This document shows, piece by piece, positions 53,114 to 62,045 of a stretch of 64,000 nucleotides of DNA (position 1 is the first letter of the stretch; the number at the start of each line of letters is the position of its first letter). Location of the stretch: contig CAWJEK010000008.1 of NCBI GenBank assembly GCA_963841885.1, forward strand, positions 186,001 to 250,000, given 5' to 3'. The notes under the pieces are model-generated. The model was not told the DNA's origin. It made no database searches and worked only from the letters and a program-made list of their open reading frames with translations. The position numbers and the translations under genes are program-made. The stretch is from Bog-756 sp963841885 (GTDB taxonomy: Bacteria; Actinomycetota; Acidimicrobiia; Acidimicrobiales; RAAP-2).

Positions 53114-53545
53114 TCAGCTCCTCGAGCGGGGGATCTTGGCCTGCTGCAACACCGAGGCGCTCACGCCCACCGTGCGCCAGGCCGAGTACGAGATGCCCTT
53201 GCGCTCCCCGTACTGACGGGCGACCTTGATGAAACTCTTCTCGAGGGCGGCCAGGTCCACCACGTCGCCACTGTGGGCCAGTTCGGATTCCAGGCGCTGC
53301 TTCTCCTCGACCAGGTGGAGGCGGTTCAACGGGTCGGCCTCGGGCAGGGCGTTGTCGATGGTGGTCAGCCGCTTGCGGATGGAGTCGGGTGTGCGCTTGC
53401 GTCCCCGGCGGGGTTTGGTCGACTCGAGTGCCTCGAGGTACTGCCGCACGATGCGGCCCTCTTCGCGACCCTTGGCGAGCGCCGCCTTGTGTTCGGCGGA
53501 CATCGGTGTCTTCTTGCGGGCTTTGGTGGGGGTGGCAGCTGGCAT
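53114..53545 (-). CDS. Conserved hypothetical basic protein
   Basis: A 143-residue, highly charged protein. A basic N-terminus (ATPTKARKKTPMSAEHKAAL) leads to KGREEGRIVRQYLEALE and an RRGRKRTPDSIRKRLTTID region. Next comes a helical stretch rich in Leu and Glu (NRLHLVEEKQRLESELAHSG), then LEKSFIKVARQYGERKGISYSAWRTVGV near the C-terminus. I recognise the pattern as a widespread actinobacterial protein without a known role. Nucleic acid binding is plausible from its charge. The ATG at 53545 follows an AT-rich promoter region. An ATG nine codons upstream sits too close to the -10-like sequence. Confidence 0.75.
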   Translation of the reverse strand: MPAATPTKARKKTPMSAEHKAALAKGREEGRIVRQYLEALESTKPRRGRKRTPDSIRKRLTTIDNALPEADPLNRLHLVEEKQRLESELAHSGDVVDLAALEKSFIKVARQYGERKGISYSAWRTVGVSASVLQQAKIPRSRS

Positions 53546-53917
53546 GTTCTCACGTTTCCTGAGTCGGGGCATTTATAACAAATCGATACACTACATCATA
53601 CATAATGCTAGTCAGTATCGGCCGTCCACATTCGCGGATACCTGGCAACGAATTCCGTTGCAACTGAAGATTCGTTCCCGCGGTGTCCCGGGGTGTTGCG
53701 GGCCCGGGCGGTACGCTGAACGGCCGAAATGCTGGGGCCGGACCGGTGGTGGACCGCCGACCCGGGCGCGGCGACAGGCGTTGTGACGGGCCGAATTTCC
53801 GGGTAAATATCGGCGACTGTGTCCGGGCCCCGGCCGGTAGTGGCCCGAGCAGGCCTCGTCAGGACGACGGGCACACCGGCCACCGGAGCCCGGGCGTGGG
53901 ACGGGTATCCTCATCGC
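53546..53917 (+). other. Divergent promoter region of the hypothetical gene and purL, with an AT-rich island
   Basis: About 372 bases. The part at 53572-53640 is strikingly AT-rich for this genome. It carries TATAAA on the minus strand (53578-53573) and CATAAT on the plus strand (near 53601), so it probably holds promoters in both directions. CGATAC (53584) and GTATCG (53615) form an inverted repeat around it. The rest, towards purL, has no clear structure. Confidence 0.5.
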
Positions 53918-56233
53918 ATGGAGCCGAGTGGAGACGCACAGGTCGACCGGGTGGAGGTTTCGGAGGAGGGACTGCACCGGGCCCTCGGGCTGACCGACGC
54001 CGAACGTGACGAGGTGGAAGGCATCCTCGGACGGGCCCCCAACCACCTCGAACTGGCGCTGTTCGCCGTGATGTGGAGCGAGCACTGCTCCTACAAGTCG
54101 TCGCGGGTCCACCTGCGCCGGCTGCCCACCGAGGGACCGCACGTCCTCGTCGGACCGGGAGAGAACGCCGGAGTCATCGACGCCGGTGACGGGATCGCCG
54201 TGGCCATCCGCATCGAATCCCACAACCATCCCTCGGCCATCGAGCCCTACCAGGGCGCGGCCACCGGGGTGGGGGGCATCCTGCGGGACATCTTCACCAT
54301 GGGAGCCCGGCCGATCGCGGTGATGGACCCCCTCTTCTTCGGCGACCCGACGGAGGCCAGGCAGCAGTGGCTGATCGAAGGTGTCGTGGCGGGCATCTCC
54401 GGCTACGGCAATTCCGTGGGCGTCCCCACCATCGGCGGCGAGCTCACCTTCGATCCGTGCTACTCCCAGAACCCTCTGGTCAACGTGCTCTGCCTGGGCG
54501 TGCTGCCCACGGAGCGCCTGGTGCTCGGCCAGGCGTCCGGCCCGGGCAACCTGGCCGTGCTGCTGGGGTCGTCGACCGGACGGGACGGGATCGGTGGGGT
54601 CAGCGTGCTCGCCTCGGCCGGGTTCGGCGGCGGCGACGAGGCGGAGGAGGCGGCCAAGCGGCCCAGTGTGCAGGTGGGGGACCCCTACGAGGAGAAGCGG
54701 CTGATCGAGGCGTGCCTCGAGCTGCTCGACGCCAAGCTCGTCGTGGGCATCCAGGACCTGGGGGGCGCCGGCCTGGTGTGCGCCACGAGCGAGACGGCCG
54801 CCCGGGGTGGGGTGGGCATGGACGTCGACGTGTCGGCCGTGCCCCGCCGCGAACCGGGAATGGTGGACTACGAGGTCATGACGTCCGAGAGCCAGGAGCG
54901 GATGCTGGCCATCGTCACACCCGGGGACCTGGCCCGGGTGCAGGAGGTCTGTGCCAAGTGGGAGGTCCGGGCGGCTGTGGTCGGGCGCGTCACCGAGGCC
55001 CCTGACGGCGCCCCCGGTCGCCTGCGGATCCTCGACGGGTTCGACGGGGCCGTCCTGGGTGACGTGCCGGCCGTCGCCCTCAGCGAGGACGCCCCTCTGT
55101 ACCGACGGCCGCTCGCCCGCCCGGCCGACCAGGACGCCCGTCTGGCCGACGACCCCGGCGCGCTACCGGGCCCCTCGGACTGCGGGCACGACCTCCTGGC
55201 CCTGCTGGCCGATCCCACGTGGGTCTACCGCCAGTACGACCACCAGCTCTTCCTCAACACCGTCGAAGGTCCCGGCGGTGACAGTGCGGTGCTCCGGCTG
55301 GCGGCCCCGGGACTTCCCGCCTCGGAGCGCGGGCTGGCGCTCACCACCGACTCCAACCCCACCTGGTGCGCCCTGGACCCGCGGGCCGGCACGGTGGCCA
55401 CCGTGGCCGAGGCCGCTCTCAACCTGGCCTGCTCGGGAGCCACGCCGAAGGCCGTCGTCAACTGTCTCAACTTCGGCAATCCCGAGCACCCCGAAGTCAT
55501 GTGGCAGCTGTCCGAAGCCGTCGACGGGATGTCCGAGGCCTGCCGGGCACTCGGGCTCCCGGTGATCGGGGGCAACGTCAGCCTGTACAACGAGAGCTTC
55601 GGTCGGGACATCGACCCGACACCGGTCATCGGCGCCCTCGGGCTCATCGAGCACCTGGCCGCCCGCCCTCCCGGGGTGACGCTCGTCGAAGGTGGCACCC
55701 TGGTCCTGCTGGACGCCAGCGTGGGCAACTCGGACGTCCGGCACCGGCCGCCCTCGCTGGCGGGATCGCGCTGGGCCGTCCAGCTCCGCCACCACCGCAA
55801 CGGCACGCTGCCCTCCATCGACCTCGCCGGGCACGCCCGACTGGTGGACTTCGTGGCCGGCCTGGTGGCCGAGGGGGTGGCCGGTAGAGGGACGCTGGTC
55901 CAGGGCATCCACGACGTATCGGGCGGCGGCCTCGGGGTCGCCCTGGCCGAACTGGCGGTCCGCTCGGGCGTCGGGGTGCAGGTCTCGGGAGTGGCCGACC
56001 ACCACGAACTCTTCTCCGAGACGCCGTCGCGGGTCGTGGTGTGCACCACGGACCCGCACGCACTGCTCTCCCGGGCGGCCGACGCCGGAGTCGGGTTCCG
56101 GGTGCTCGGCTCGGCGACGGGTGGGCGCATCGTCATCGACGATCTGGTCGACCTCGACCTCGACGAGGCGGCGGCCGTCTGGCGGGGCCGGCTGCCCGAC
56201 CTCCTGGATGACCTGGCCCCGGTCACGAACTGA
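53918..56233 (+). CDS. purL: Phosphoribosylformylglycinamidine synthase subunit PurL
   Basis: The synthase subunit of 771 residues, the short form that works with PurS and PurQ. FAVMWSEHCSYKSSRVHLRRLP, AIRIESHNHPSAIEPYQGAATGVGG, VQDLGGAGL-type IQDLGGAGLVCATSE, LTTDSNPTWCALDP and CLNFGNPEHPEVMW are in order. VSGGGLGVALAEL closes the second half. The ATG at 53918 is the best start. It is separated from purSQ by a minus-strand gene and therefore has its own promoter. Confidence 0.95.
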   Translation: MEPSGDAQVDRVEVSEEGLHRALGLTDAERDEVEGILGRAPNHLELALFAVMWSEHCSYKSSRVHLRRLPTEGPHVLVGPGENAGVIDAGDGIAVAIRIESHNHPSAIEPYQGAATGVGGILRDIFTMGARPIAVMDPLFFGDPTEARQQWLIEGVVAGISGYGNSVGVPTIGGELTFDPCYSQNPLVNVLCLGVLPTERLVLGQASGPGNLAVLLGSSTGRDGIGGVSVLASAGFGGGDEAEEAAKRPSVQVGDPYEEKRLIEACLELLDAKLVVGIQDLGGAGLVCATSETAARGGVGMDVDVSAVPRREPGMVDYEVMTSESQERMLAIVTPGDLARVQEVCAKWEVRAAVVGRVTEAPDGAPGRLRILDGFDGAVLGDVPAVALSEDAPLYRRPLARPADQDARLADDPGALPGPSDCGHDLLALLADPTWVYRQYDHQLFLNTVEGPGGDSAVLRLAAPGLPASERGLALTTDSNPTWCALDPRAGTVATVAEAALNLACSGATPKAVVNCLNFGNPEHPEVMWQLSEAVDGMSEACRALGLPVIGGNVSLYNESFGRDIDPTPVIGALGLIEHLAARPPGVTLVEGGTLVLLDASVGNSDVRHRPPSLAGSRWAVQLRHHRNGTLPSIDLAGHARLVDFVAGLVAEGVAGRGTLVQGIHDVSGGGLGVALAELAVRSGVGVQVSGVADHHELFSETPSRVVVCTTDPHALLSRAADAGVGFRVLGSATGGRIVIDDLVDLDLDEAAAVWRGRLPDLLDDLAPVTN

Positions 56234-56247
56234 CGCCCACGACAGGG

Positions 56248-56265
56248 CGACCGGCATGCCGGTCG
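56248..56265. terminator. 18-base perfect palindrome between convergent purL and PHP genes
   Basis: The bases 56248-56265 are their own reverse complement, with CGACCGGCA as the left half. It lies 15 bases after the purL stop and just beyond the stop of the convergent PHP gene, the expected place for a bidirectional terminator. A protein-binding site is the alternative. Confidence 0.6.
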
Positions 56266-56272
56266 GCCGGGC

Positions 56273-57121
56273 TCAGCTCGCGGGCCGGGCCGCCTCGAGC
56301 CGGTCGATGACCCGGTCCGGCACCTTGAGGTCACCGGTGCCGGTCCCCACGTGCAGGTCGGGCTTGGTCACCCCGTGGAAGTCCGAGCCCCCGGTGGGGA
56401 CGAGGTCGAACCGACGGGCGAGGTTGGCGAGATCGGTGCGGGTCCGGGGCGAGTAGCGGCCGTAGACGGCCTCGAGTCCCCCCAGCCCGGCCTCGGCCAT
56501 GTCCGCCACGGTGGCCGCCAGCGCGTCGCCCTCCAGACCGATCGTCAGGGGGTGGGCGAGGACGGCCACGCCCCCCGAGTCGCGGGCCAGCCCGCACACG
56601 TCGGCGACGGAGAGCCGCCCCTTGGGCACGTAGGCGGCGCCACCGTTCGACAGGTAGCGGTCGAAGGCCTCCTCGACCGAGCCCACCGCGCCGACGTCCA
56701 CCATGGCCTGGGCGAAGTGCGGGCGACCGACCCCCGCCTCGCTGCCGGCGTGGGCCGCCGCCTGGGCGAAGGTGACCGGTATGCCGAGCTCGCCCAACCG
56801 TTCCACCAGGGCCAGGTTGCGGGTCCGGCGGTCGTCACGCAGCCGGTCGAGCTCCAGTCCGAGCGGGCTCGCGGGGTCGTCGACGAAGTAGACGAGGACG
56901 TGCACTCCGCCGCCGGCGATGGGGACACAGGACACCTCGCAGCCCGGAACCAGTCGGATGCCCAGTTCGCCGGCCCGGGCCCGGGCCCGGGCCAGCCCGG
57001 CCAGTGAGTCGTGGTCGGTGAGCGCCAGCGCACTGCAGCCCACCTCGTGGGCCAGCTCCACGATCCGCTCGGGTGGCTCGCTCCCGTCCGATACCGTCGA
57101 GTGGGTATGGAGGTCGATCAC
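56273..57121 (-). CDS. PHP domain metal-dependent phosphoesterase
   Basis: A protein of 282 residues with the four PHP motifs: DLHTHSTVSDG at the N-terminus, LALTDHDSLAG, VPGCEVSC and GGVAVLAHPLT, with GGSDFHG near the C-terminus. These bind two or three metal ions. The family includes phosphatases acting on 3',5'-nucleoside bisphosphates (YciV/RNase AM). The exact substrate here is not certain. The GTG at 57121 starts directly at the first motif. The gene interrupts the purine cluster on the opposite strand. Confidence 0.88.
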   Translation of the reverse strand: MIDLHTHSTVSDGSEPPERIVELAHEVGCSALALTDHDSLAGLARARARAGELGIRLVPGCEVSCVPIAGGGVHVLVYFVDDPASPLGLELDRLRDDRRTRNLALVERLGELGIPVTFAQAAAHAGSEAGVGRPHFAQAMVDVGAVGSVEEAFDRYLSNGGAAYVPKGRLSVADVCGLARDSGGVAVLAHPLTIGLEGDALAATVADMAEAGLGGLEAVYGRYSPRTRTDLANLARRFDLVPTGGSDFHGVTKPDLHVGTGTGDLKVPDRVIDRLEAARPAS

Positions 57122-57273
57122 CCCGGCGACGCTACCGGCCGGCCGGACGCCCCGGGTCCGGGTGGGCGGGGTCGGGGGAGGTGGCACTAGAGTGGTGCAC
57201 GTGATCGGCGAGCCTGGGTGCACGACCTCGTCCGACCCGACCGACGACCCCCGGTGTGTGCGGTGACCAACCG

Positions 57274-58749
57274 ATGATGGAGGCCAAGGAAGCGTGTGGC
57301 GTCTTCGGGGTGTACGCCCCGGGGCGACCCGTCGCACACCTGACCTTCGACGGTCTCTACGCCCTCCAGCACCGCGGCCAGGAATCGGCCGGTATGGCCG
57401 TCAGTGACGGTGACCTCATCACGGTGATGAAGGACATGGGTCTCGTCACCACGGTGTTCGACGAGCGCAAGCTCTCCGGCCTGCGCGGTCACCTGGCCAT
57501 CGGCCACACCCGCTACTCGACGGCCGGTTCGAGCGACTGGATCAACGCCCAGCCGGTCTTCCGGGGCGTCGGACGGGCCGGCTTCTGTCTGGCCCACAAC
57601 GGCAATCTGACCAACACCGTGGCCCTGGCCGAGCAGGCGTCCATGCTCCCCGGCCTGGTGTCGTCGGACAGTGACCTGGTGGCCGAGCTGCTGGCCCGGG
57701 CCTTCCCACCCGACGGGCCCGACAGGACGCGCGCCGAGCACGCCGACGACTTCGAGGACGCCCTGATGCAGGTCCTCCCGGACGTGGAGGGAGCCTTCTC
57801 CTTCGTGCTGATGGATGCCGACCGCATCATCGGGGTGCGCGACCCGAACGGCTTCCGGCCACTGTGCCTCGGACGTCTCGACGCGACGGCCGAGTACGAG
57901 CAGGGCTGGGTGCTGGCGTCGGAGTCGCCGGCCCTGGACGTCATCGGCGCCACCTTCATCCGCGAACTCGAACCCGGGGAGATGGTGGTCATCGACGGCA
58001 AGGAGGTCCGCTCGGAGCACCCCTTCCCGGCCGCCCGCATCGACCCCAAGCTGTGCATCTTCGAGTTCGTGTACTTCGCCCGGCCCGACACCCGGCTCTA
58101 CGGCAACGAGGTCCACGGGGCCCGCCGTCGGATGGGTCAGCTCCTGGCCGGACAGCGGCCGGTGGCGGCCGACCTGGTGATGGGCGTGCCCGACTCCGGG
58201 GTCCCGGCCGCCGAGGGCTACGCCTTCGCCTCGGGCATCCCCTACGGCCAGGGCCTCGTCAAGAACCGCTACATCGGCCGGACCTTCATCGCGCCGACCC
58301 AGGCCGAGCGGGCGAACGGGGTGCGCCGCAAGCTGAACCCGCTGCGCGAGAACATCGCCGGCAAGCGGGTGGTCGTGGTCGACGACTCGATCGTCCGGGG
58401 CACCACCACCCGGGCCATGGTGAAGATGCTGCGCGAGGCCGGCGCCCTCGAGGTCCACCTGCGCATCTCCTCACCGCCGTTCCAGTGGCCCTGCTACTAC
58501 GGCATCGACACCCCCGACCGGACCGAGCTGCTGGCCGCCGTCAAGTCCCTCGACGAGATCGTCGAGTTCCTCGACGTGGACTCCCTCGAGTACCTGACCA
58601 TCGATCACCTGGTCGAGGCCATCGACGCCCCGAACGCCGGGTTCTGCGACGCCTGCCTGACCGGTGTCTACCCGGTGCCGGTGGCCGTCCCGGTGGCCAT
58701 CGCCGAACGGCCCGCCGTCCCGGCGGCCGCCGGCTCGACCGGGGCGTGA
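57274..58749 (+). CDS. purF: Amidophosphoribosyltransferase
   Basis: A 491-residue enzyme for the first committed purine step. A short propeptide MMEAKEA precedes the nucleophile Cys8 in ACGVFGVY. The glutaminase domain continues with ALQHRGQESAGM and IGHTRYSTAGSS. The phosphoribosyltransferase domain holds the PRPP loop VVVDDSIVRGTTT. Cysteines in KLCIFEF, WPCYYGID and GFCDACL match the four ligands of the 4Fe-4S cluster in the Bacillus-type enzyme, so oxygen-sensitive turnover is likely. The ATG at 57274 or the one at 57277 is the start. It overlaps purM by GTGA. Confidence 0.96.
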   Translation: MMEAKEACGVFGVYAPGRPVAHLTFDGLYALQHRGQESAGMAVSDGDLITVMKDMGLVTTVFDERKLSGLRGHLAIGHTRYSTAGSSDWINAQPVFRGVGRAGFCLAHNGNLTNTVALAEQASMLPGLVSSDSDLVAELLARAFPPDGPDRTRAEHADDFEDALMQVLPDVEGAFSFVLMDADRIIGVRDPNGFRPLCLGRLDATAEYEQGWVLASESPALDVIGATFIRELEPGEMVVIDGKEVRSEHPFPAARIDPKLCIFEFVYFARPDTRLYGNEVHGARRRMGQLLAGQRPVAADLVMGVPDSGVPAAEGYAFASGIPYGQGLVKNRYIGRTFIAPTQAERANGVRRKLNPLRENIAGKRVVVVDDSIVRGTTTRAMVKMLREAGALEVHLRISSPPFQWPCYYGIDTPDRTELLAAVKSLDEIVEFLDVDSLEYLTIDHLVEAIDAPNAGFCDACLTGVYPVPVAVPVAIAERPAVPAAAGSTGA

Positions 58750-59819
58750 CGGACCGGACCTCCGACGTCCCCGCCACCTATGCGGCGGCGGGCGTGGACA
58801 TCGACGCCGGCGAGCGGGCTGTCGACCTGATCAAGCCGATGGTGGCCTCCACCCGCCGTCCCGAGGTGTTGGGCGGCCTGGGTGACTTCGGTGGGCTCTT
58901 CGCGCTCGACACCGCCCGCTACCGGCATCCGGTCCTGGTGTCGGGCACCGACGGGGTGGGCACCAAGGCCGCCGTGGCCCAGGCGGTCGGGCGGCTCGAC
59001 ACCGTCGGCATCGACCTGGTCGCCATGTGCGTGGACGACCTGGTCTGCCAAGGCGCGGAGCCCCTGTTCCTGCTCGACTACATCTCGACGGGCAGTGTCG
59101 ATCCGACCCGCATGGCCGACCTCGTGTCCGGGGTGGCCGAGGGGTGCCGCCAGGTCGGTGCCACCCTGCTCGGGGGGGAGATGGCCGAACACGCCGGCAT
59201 CATGGCGACCGACGAATTCGATCTCGTGGGCTTCGCCGTGGGCGTGGTCGAGCGGGACGAGATCCTCGGGCCGCACCGGGTGGCGCCCGGGGACGTGCTG
59301 CTGGGTCTGCCGTCGCCGGGGCTCCGGTCGAACGGTTACACCTTGGCCCGTCACGTCCTGCTGGAGCGCGCGGGGCGCCGGTTCGACGATCCGGCATGGC
59401 CGGGTGCGGACGCCACCGTGGCCGACGAACTCCTCCGGCCGTCGGTGATCTACACCCCGGCCGTGCGGGCCGCCATGGCCGCCGCCGAGGTGCACGCCGT
59501 CGCCCACGTGACCGGCGGCGGGTTCGCCGGCAACATCCCGCGGGTCCTGCCCGGAGGCACCCGGGCGGTGCTCGTCCGGGGGTCCTGGTCGATCCCGCCG
59601 ATCTTCACCGAGATCCGGCGGCTCGGGATGGTGGACGACGACGAGATGTGCCGCGTCTTCAATCTCGGGCTGGGGATGGTGATGGTGGTGGCGTCCGACA
59701 GCGTGGAGGAGGCCACGACCGCGCTGTCCGGCGCGGGGGTCGATCCGGTGCCCGTCGGTTGGGTCGAGGAGGGCGAGCGGGGAGTCGAGCTGACCGGCCC
59801 GCCACTGTGGGAGAGCTGA
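58746..59819 (+). CDS. purM: Phosphoribosylformylglycinamidine cyclo-ligase
   Basis: AIR synthetase of 357 residues. TYAAAGVDIDAGERAVDLIKP is the characteristic start. VLVSGTDGVGTKAAVAQ, CVDDLVCQGAEPLFLLDY, LLGGEMAEHAGIM, GLPSPGLRSNGYTLAR and HVTGGGFAGNIPRVLP follow. The GTG at 58746 overlaps the purF stop, so the two are translationally coupled. pyrE begins four bases after its stop. Confidence 0.96.
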   Translation: MTDRTSDVPATYAAAGVDIDAGERAVDLIKPMVASTRRPEVLGGLGDFGGLFALDTARYRHPVLVSGTDGVGTKAAVAQAVGRLDTVGIDLVAMCVDDLVCQGAEPLFLLDYISTGSVDPTRMADLVSGVAEGCRQVGATLLGGEMAEHAGIMATDEFDLVGFAVGVVERDEILGPHRVAPGDVLLGLPSPGLRSNGYTLARHVLLERAGRRFDDPAWPGADATVADELLRPSVIYTPAVRAAMAAAEVHAVAHVTGGGFAGNIPRVLPGGTRAVLVRGSWSIPPIFTEIRRLGMVDDDEMCRVFNLGLGMVMVVASDSVEEATTALSGAGVDPVPVGWVEEGERGVELTGPPLWES

Positions 59820-59823
59820 GGGA

Positions 59824-60414
59824 ATGATGGACATCGGAACACCGAAGACCGACGCGCTGCCCGACACCCCGTTCGGGGCGCTGCGGGCCCATCTGCTGGA
59901 GCACTCCGTCAAGCGGGGGGACTTCACCCTCAAGTCGGGGCGGAAGTCGTCGTGGTTCATCGACTCCAAGCAGACGGTCTGCCGACCCGAGGCCATGGTG
60001 CTGGTGGCCGACGGGATCCTGTCGGTGGTGCCCGACGACGTCGACGCCATCGGTGGCCTGACCATGGGCGCCGACCCGGTCGCCTTCGTGACCGCCGGGG
60101 TGGCCGCCACCCGCGGCCGGGCGCTCAAGGCGTTCAGCGTGCGCAAGGAGGCGAAGGACCACGGGGCGGGCGGACGCATCGCCGGTGCCCTGGACCCCGG
60201 TGACCGGGTCGTCATCACCGAGGACACGGTGACCCGGGGCACGTCGCTGCTCGAGGCGGCCACCGCCGTCCGGGAGTTCGGCGCCGAGCCGGTGCTCCTG
60301 GTCGCCGTGGTCGACCGGGGCGGAACATGCAGGGCCATGGCGGCGGCCGAGGGACTCGAATTCCGGGCGCTCCTCACGGCGCCCGACCTCGGGTTCGACT
60401 ACGAGGGCGCCTGA
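59824..60414 (+). CDS. pyrE: Orotate phosphoribosyltransferase
   Basis: A 196-residue enzyme that converts orotate and PRPP to OMP. FTLKSGRKSSWFIDSKQT contains substrate contacts, GGLTMGADPVAFV and KAFSVRKEAKDHG follow, and the PRPP motif is VVITEDTVTRGTS. The final part has VLLVAVVDRGG. The gene follows purM closely, so purine and pyrimidine synthesis share this transcript. Confidence 0.93.
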   Translation: MMDIGTPKTDALPDTPFGALRAHLLEHSVKRGDFTLKSGRKSSWFIDSKQTVCRPEAMVLVADGILSVVPDDVDAIGGLTMGADPVAFVTAGVAATRGRALKAFSVRKEAKDHGAGGRIAGALDPGDRVVITEDTVTRGTSLLEAATAVREFGAEPVLLVAVVDRGGTCRAMAAAEGLEFRALLTAPDLGFDYEGA

Positions 60415-60518
60415 CCGCTCCTTCCCGGGCCGCACCGGGCCGCGCCCTTGCGACCATCCGCCCACCCGCCGTCCGGCCCACCGGCCCGAACGGGGTCGGT
60501 CGTCGGTAGCCTGAACCC

Positions 60519-62036
60519 ATGGCCACCATCGAGCAGCTCCGCCACGAACCGGGCGGCGACGCCCCGACCTTCGACTCCCTCGACCCGGCGACCGGGTCGG
60601 TCGTCGGCACCTATCCGGTGGACGACGCCGTCACCGTGGCCGCCGCGGTGGACCGGGCGCGGGCCGCCTCCGTGTGGTGGCGCACCCTGGGGTTCACCGG
60701 CCGGGCGGTCCACCTCCGGCGGTTCAAGGCGGAGATAGCCCGCCGCATGGACGAGCTGGCCGACCTGGTCCACCGGGAGAACGGCAAGCCCCACGCCGAC
60801 GCGGTGCTCGAGATCACCCTGGTGGTGGACCACCTCACCTGGGCGTCGGCCCACGCCCGTCGGGAGCTCGGGCCGCGACGCGTCTTCCCCGGCCTGACGG
60901 CCCTCAACAACACGGCCACCGTCGAGTACCTGCCCCTGGGCGTCGTCGGCGTCATCGGCCCGTGGAACTACCCCGTCTTCACGCCGATGGGCTCCATCGC
61001 CTACGCCCTGGCGGCGGGCAACGCGGTGGTCTTCAAGCCCAGTGAGTACACCCCGGGCATCGGTCGCTGGATGGTCGACGCCTGGGCCCGGGCCGTGCCC
61101 GAGGGGCGTGACGTGTTCACCCTCGTCACCGGCCTGGGTGACACCGGGGCGGCACTGTGCCGCTCGGGGGTCGACAAGCTCGCGTTCACCGGGTCGGCCT
61201 CGACGGGCCGGAAGGTCATGGCCGCCTGCGCCGAGGGTCTCGTGCCGGTGCTCATGGAGTGCGGTGGCAAGGACGCCCTGCTCGTCGACGACGACGCCGA
61301 CCTCGAGGCCGCGGCCGACGCCGCCCTGTGGTGCGGCATGTCGAACGGGGGACAGACGTGCATCGGGACCGAGCGCGTCTACGTGGCCGACCGCGTCTAC
61401 GACCGCTTCGTCGACCTCTTGGCCGGCAAGGCCCGGGACCTGGCCCCGGGCACCGCCGACGGTGCCTCCTGGGGGCCGCCCACCATGCCGTCCCAGGTCG
61501 AGACCGTCCGTCGTCACGTGAAGGACGCCCTGCAGCGGGGAGGGCGGGCCGTGGTCGGGGGCGAGGCGTCGGTGGCCGTGACCGGGATCGGACCGACGAT
61601 CCTGGTGGACGTGCCCGAGGACTCGGACGCCGTGCGGGAGGAGACGTTCGGCCCGACCCTGACCGTCACGCGGGTGCGCGACATCGAAGAGGGGCTCACC
61701 CTGGCCAACGACTCCGCCTACGGACTGGGTGGTGCCGTCTTCACCGGTGACCGGCGCCGGGGGGTCGAGTTGGCCCGCCGGATGCGGTCGGGCATGACCT
61801 CGGTCAACTCGATCATGACCTTCGCCATGGTTCCGGGTCTCCCCTTCGGTGGGGTCGGCGAGTCGGGGTTCGGTCGCATCCACGGCGCCGACGGCCTACG
61901 CGAGTTCACCCGTTCGAAGGCGGTGACCGCCCAGCGCTTCGCCCTCCCGCTCAACCTCACCAGCTTCGGCCGGCCGGCGCGGGCCACCGAGGTCGTGTCG
62001 AAGGTGTTCGGGATGGTCCACGGTCGCAGCCGCTGA
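60519..62036 (+). CDS. Aldehyde dehydrogenase family protein (succinate-semialdehyde dehydrogenase-like)
   Basis: An NAD(P)-dependent aldehyde dehydrogenase of 505 residues. The cofactor and catalytic sites are VIGPWNYPVFTPMGS, FKPSEYTPG, FTGSASTGRKVM, the general-base Glu in LMECGGKDALLV and the nucleophile Cys in NGGQTCIGTERVYV. The C-terminal motif EETFGPTLTVTRV and FGGVGESGFGRIHG are also intact. The substrate is unknown. The closest overall look is succinate-semialdehyde or medium-chain aldehyde dehydrogenase. It has its own start 105 bases after pyrE. Confidence 0.92.
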   Translation: MATIEQLRHEPGGDAPTFDSLDPATGSVVGTYPVDDAVTVAAAVDRARAASVWWRTLGFTGRAVHLRRFKAEIARRMDELADLVHRENGKPHADAVLEITLVVDHLTWASAHARRELGPRRVFPGLTALNNTATVEYLPLGVVGVIGPWNYPVFTPMGSIAYALAAGNAVVFKPSEYTPGIGRWMVDAWARAVPEGRDVFTLVTGLGDTGAALCRSGVDKLAFTGSASTGRKVMAACAEGLVPVLMECGGKDALLVDDDADLEAAADAALWCGMSNGGQTCIGTERVYVADRVYDRFVDLLAGKARDLAPGTADGASWGPPTMPSQVETVRRHVKDALQRGGRAVVGGEASVAVTGIGPTILVDVPEDSDAVREETFGPTLTVTRVRDIEEGLTLANDSAYGLGGAVFTGDRRRGVELARRMRSGMTSVNSIMTFAMVPGLPFGGVGESGFGRIHGADGLREFTRSKAVTAQRFALPLNLTSFGRPARATEVVSKVFGMVHGRSR

Positions 62037-62045
62037 TCGGCCCGG

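Noticed and set aside
60441..60518. Terminator after pyrE
   Set aside because: The region is GC-rich, but no stem of useful length with a short loop could be paired.
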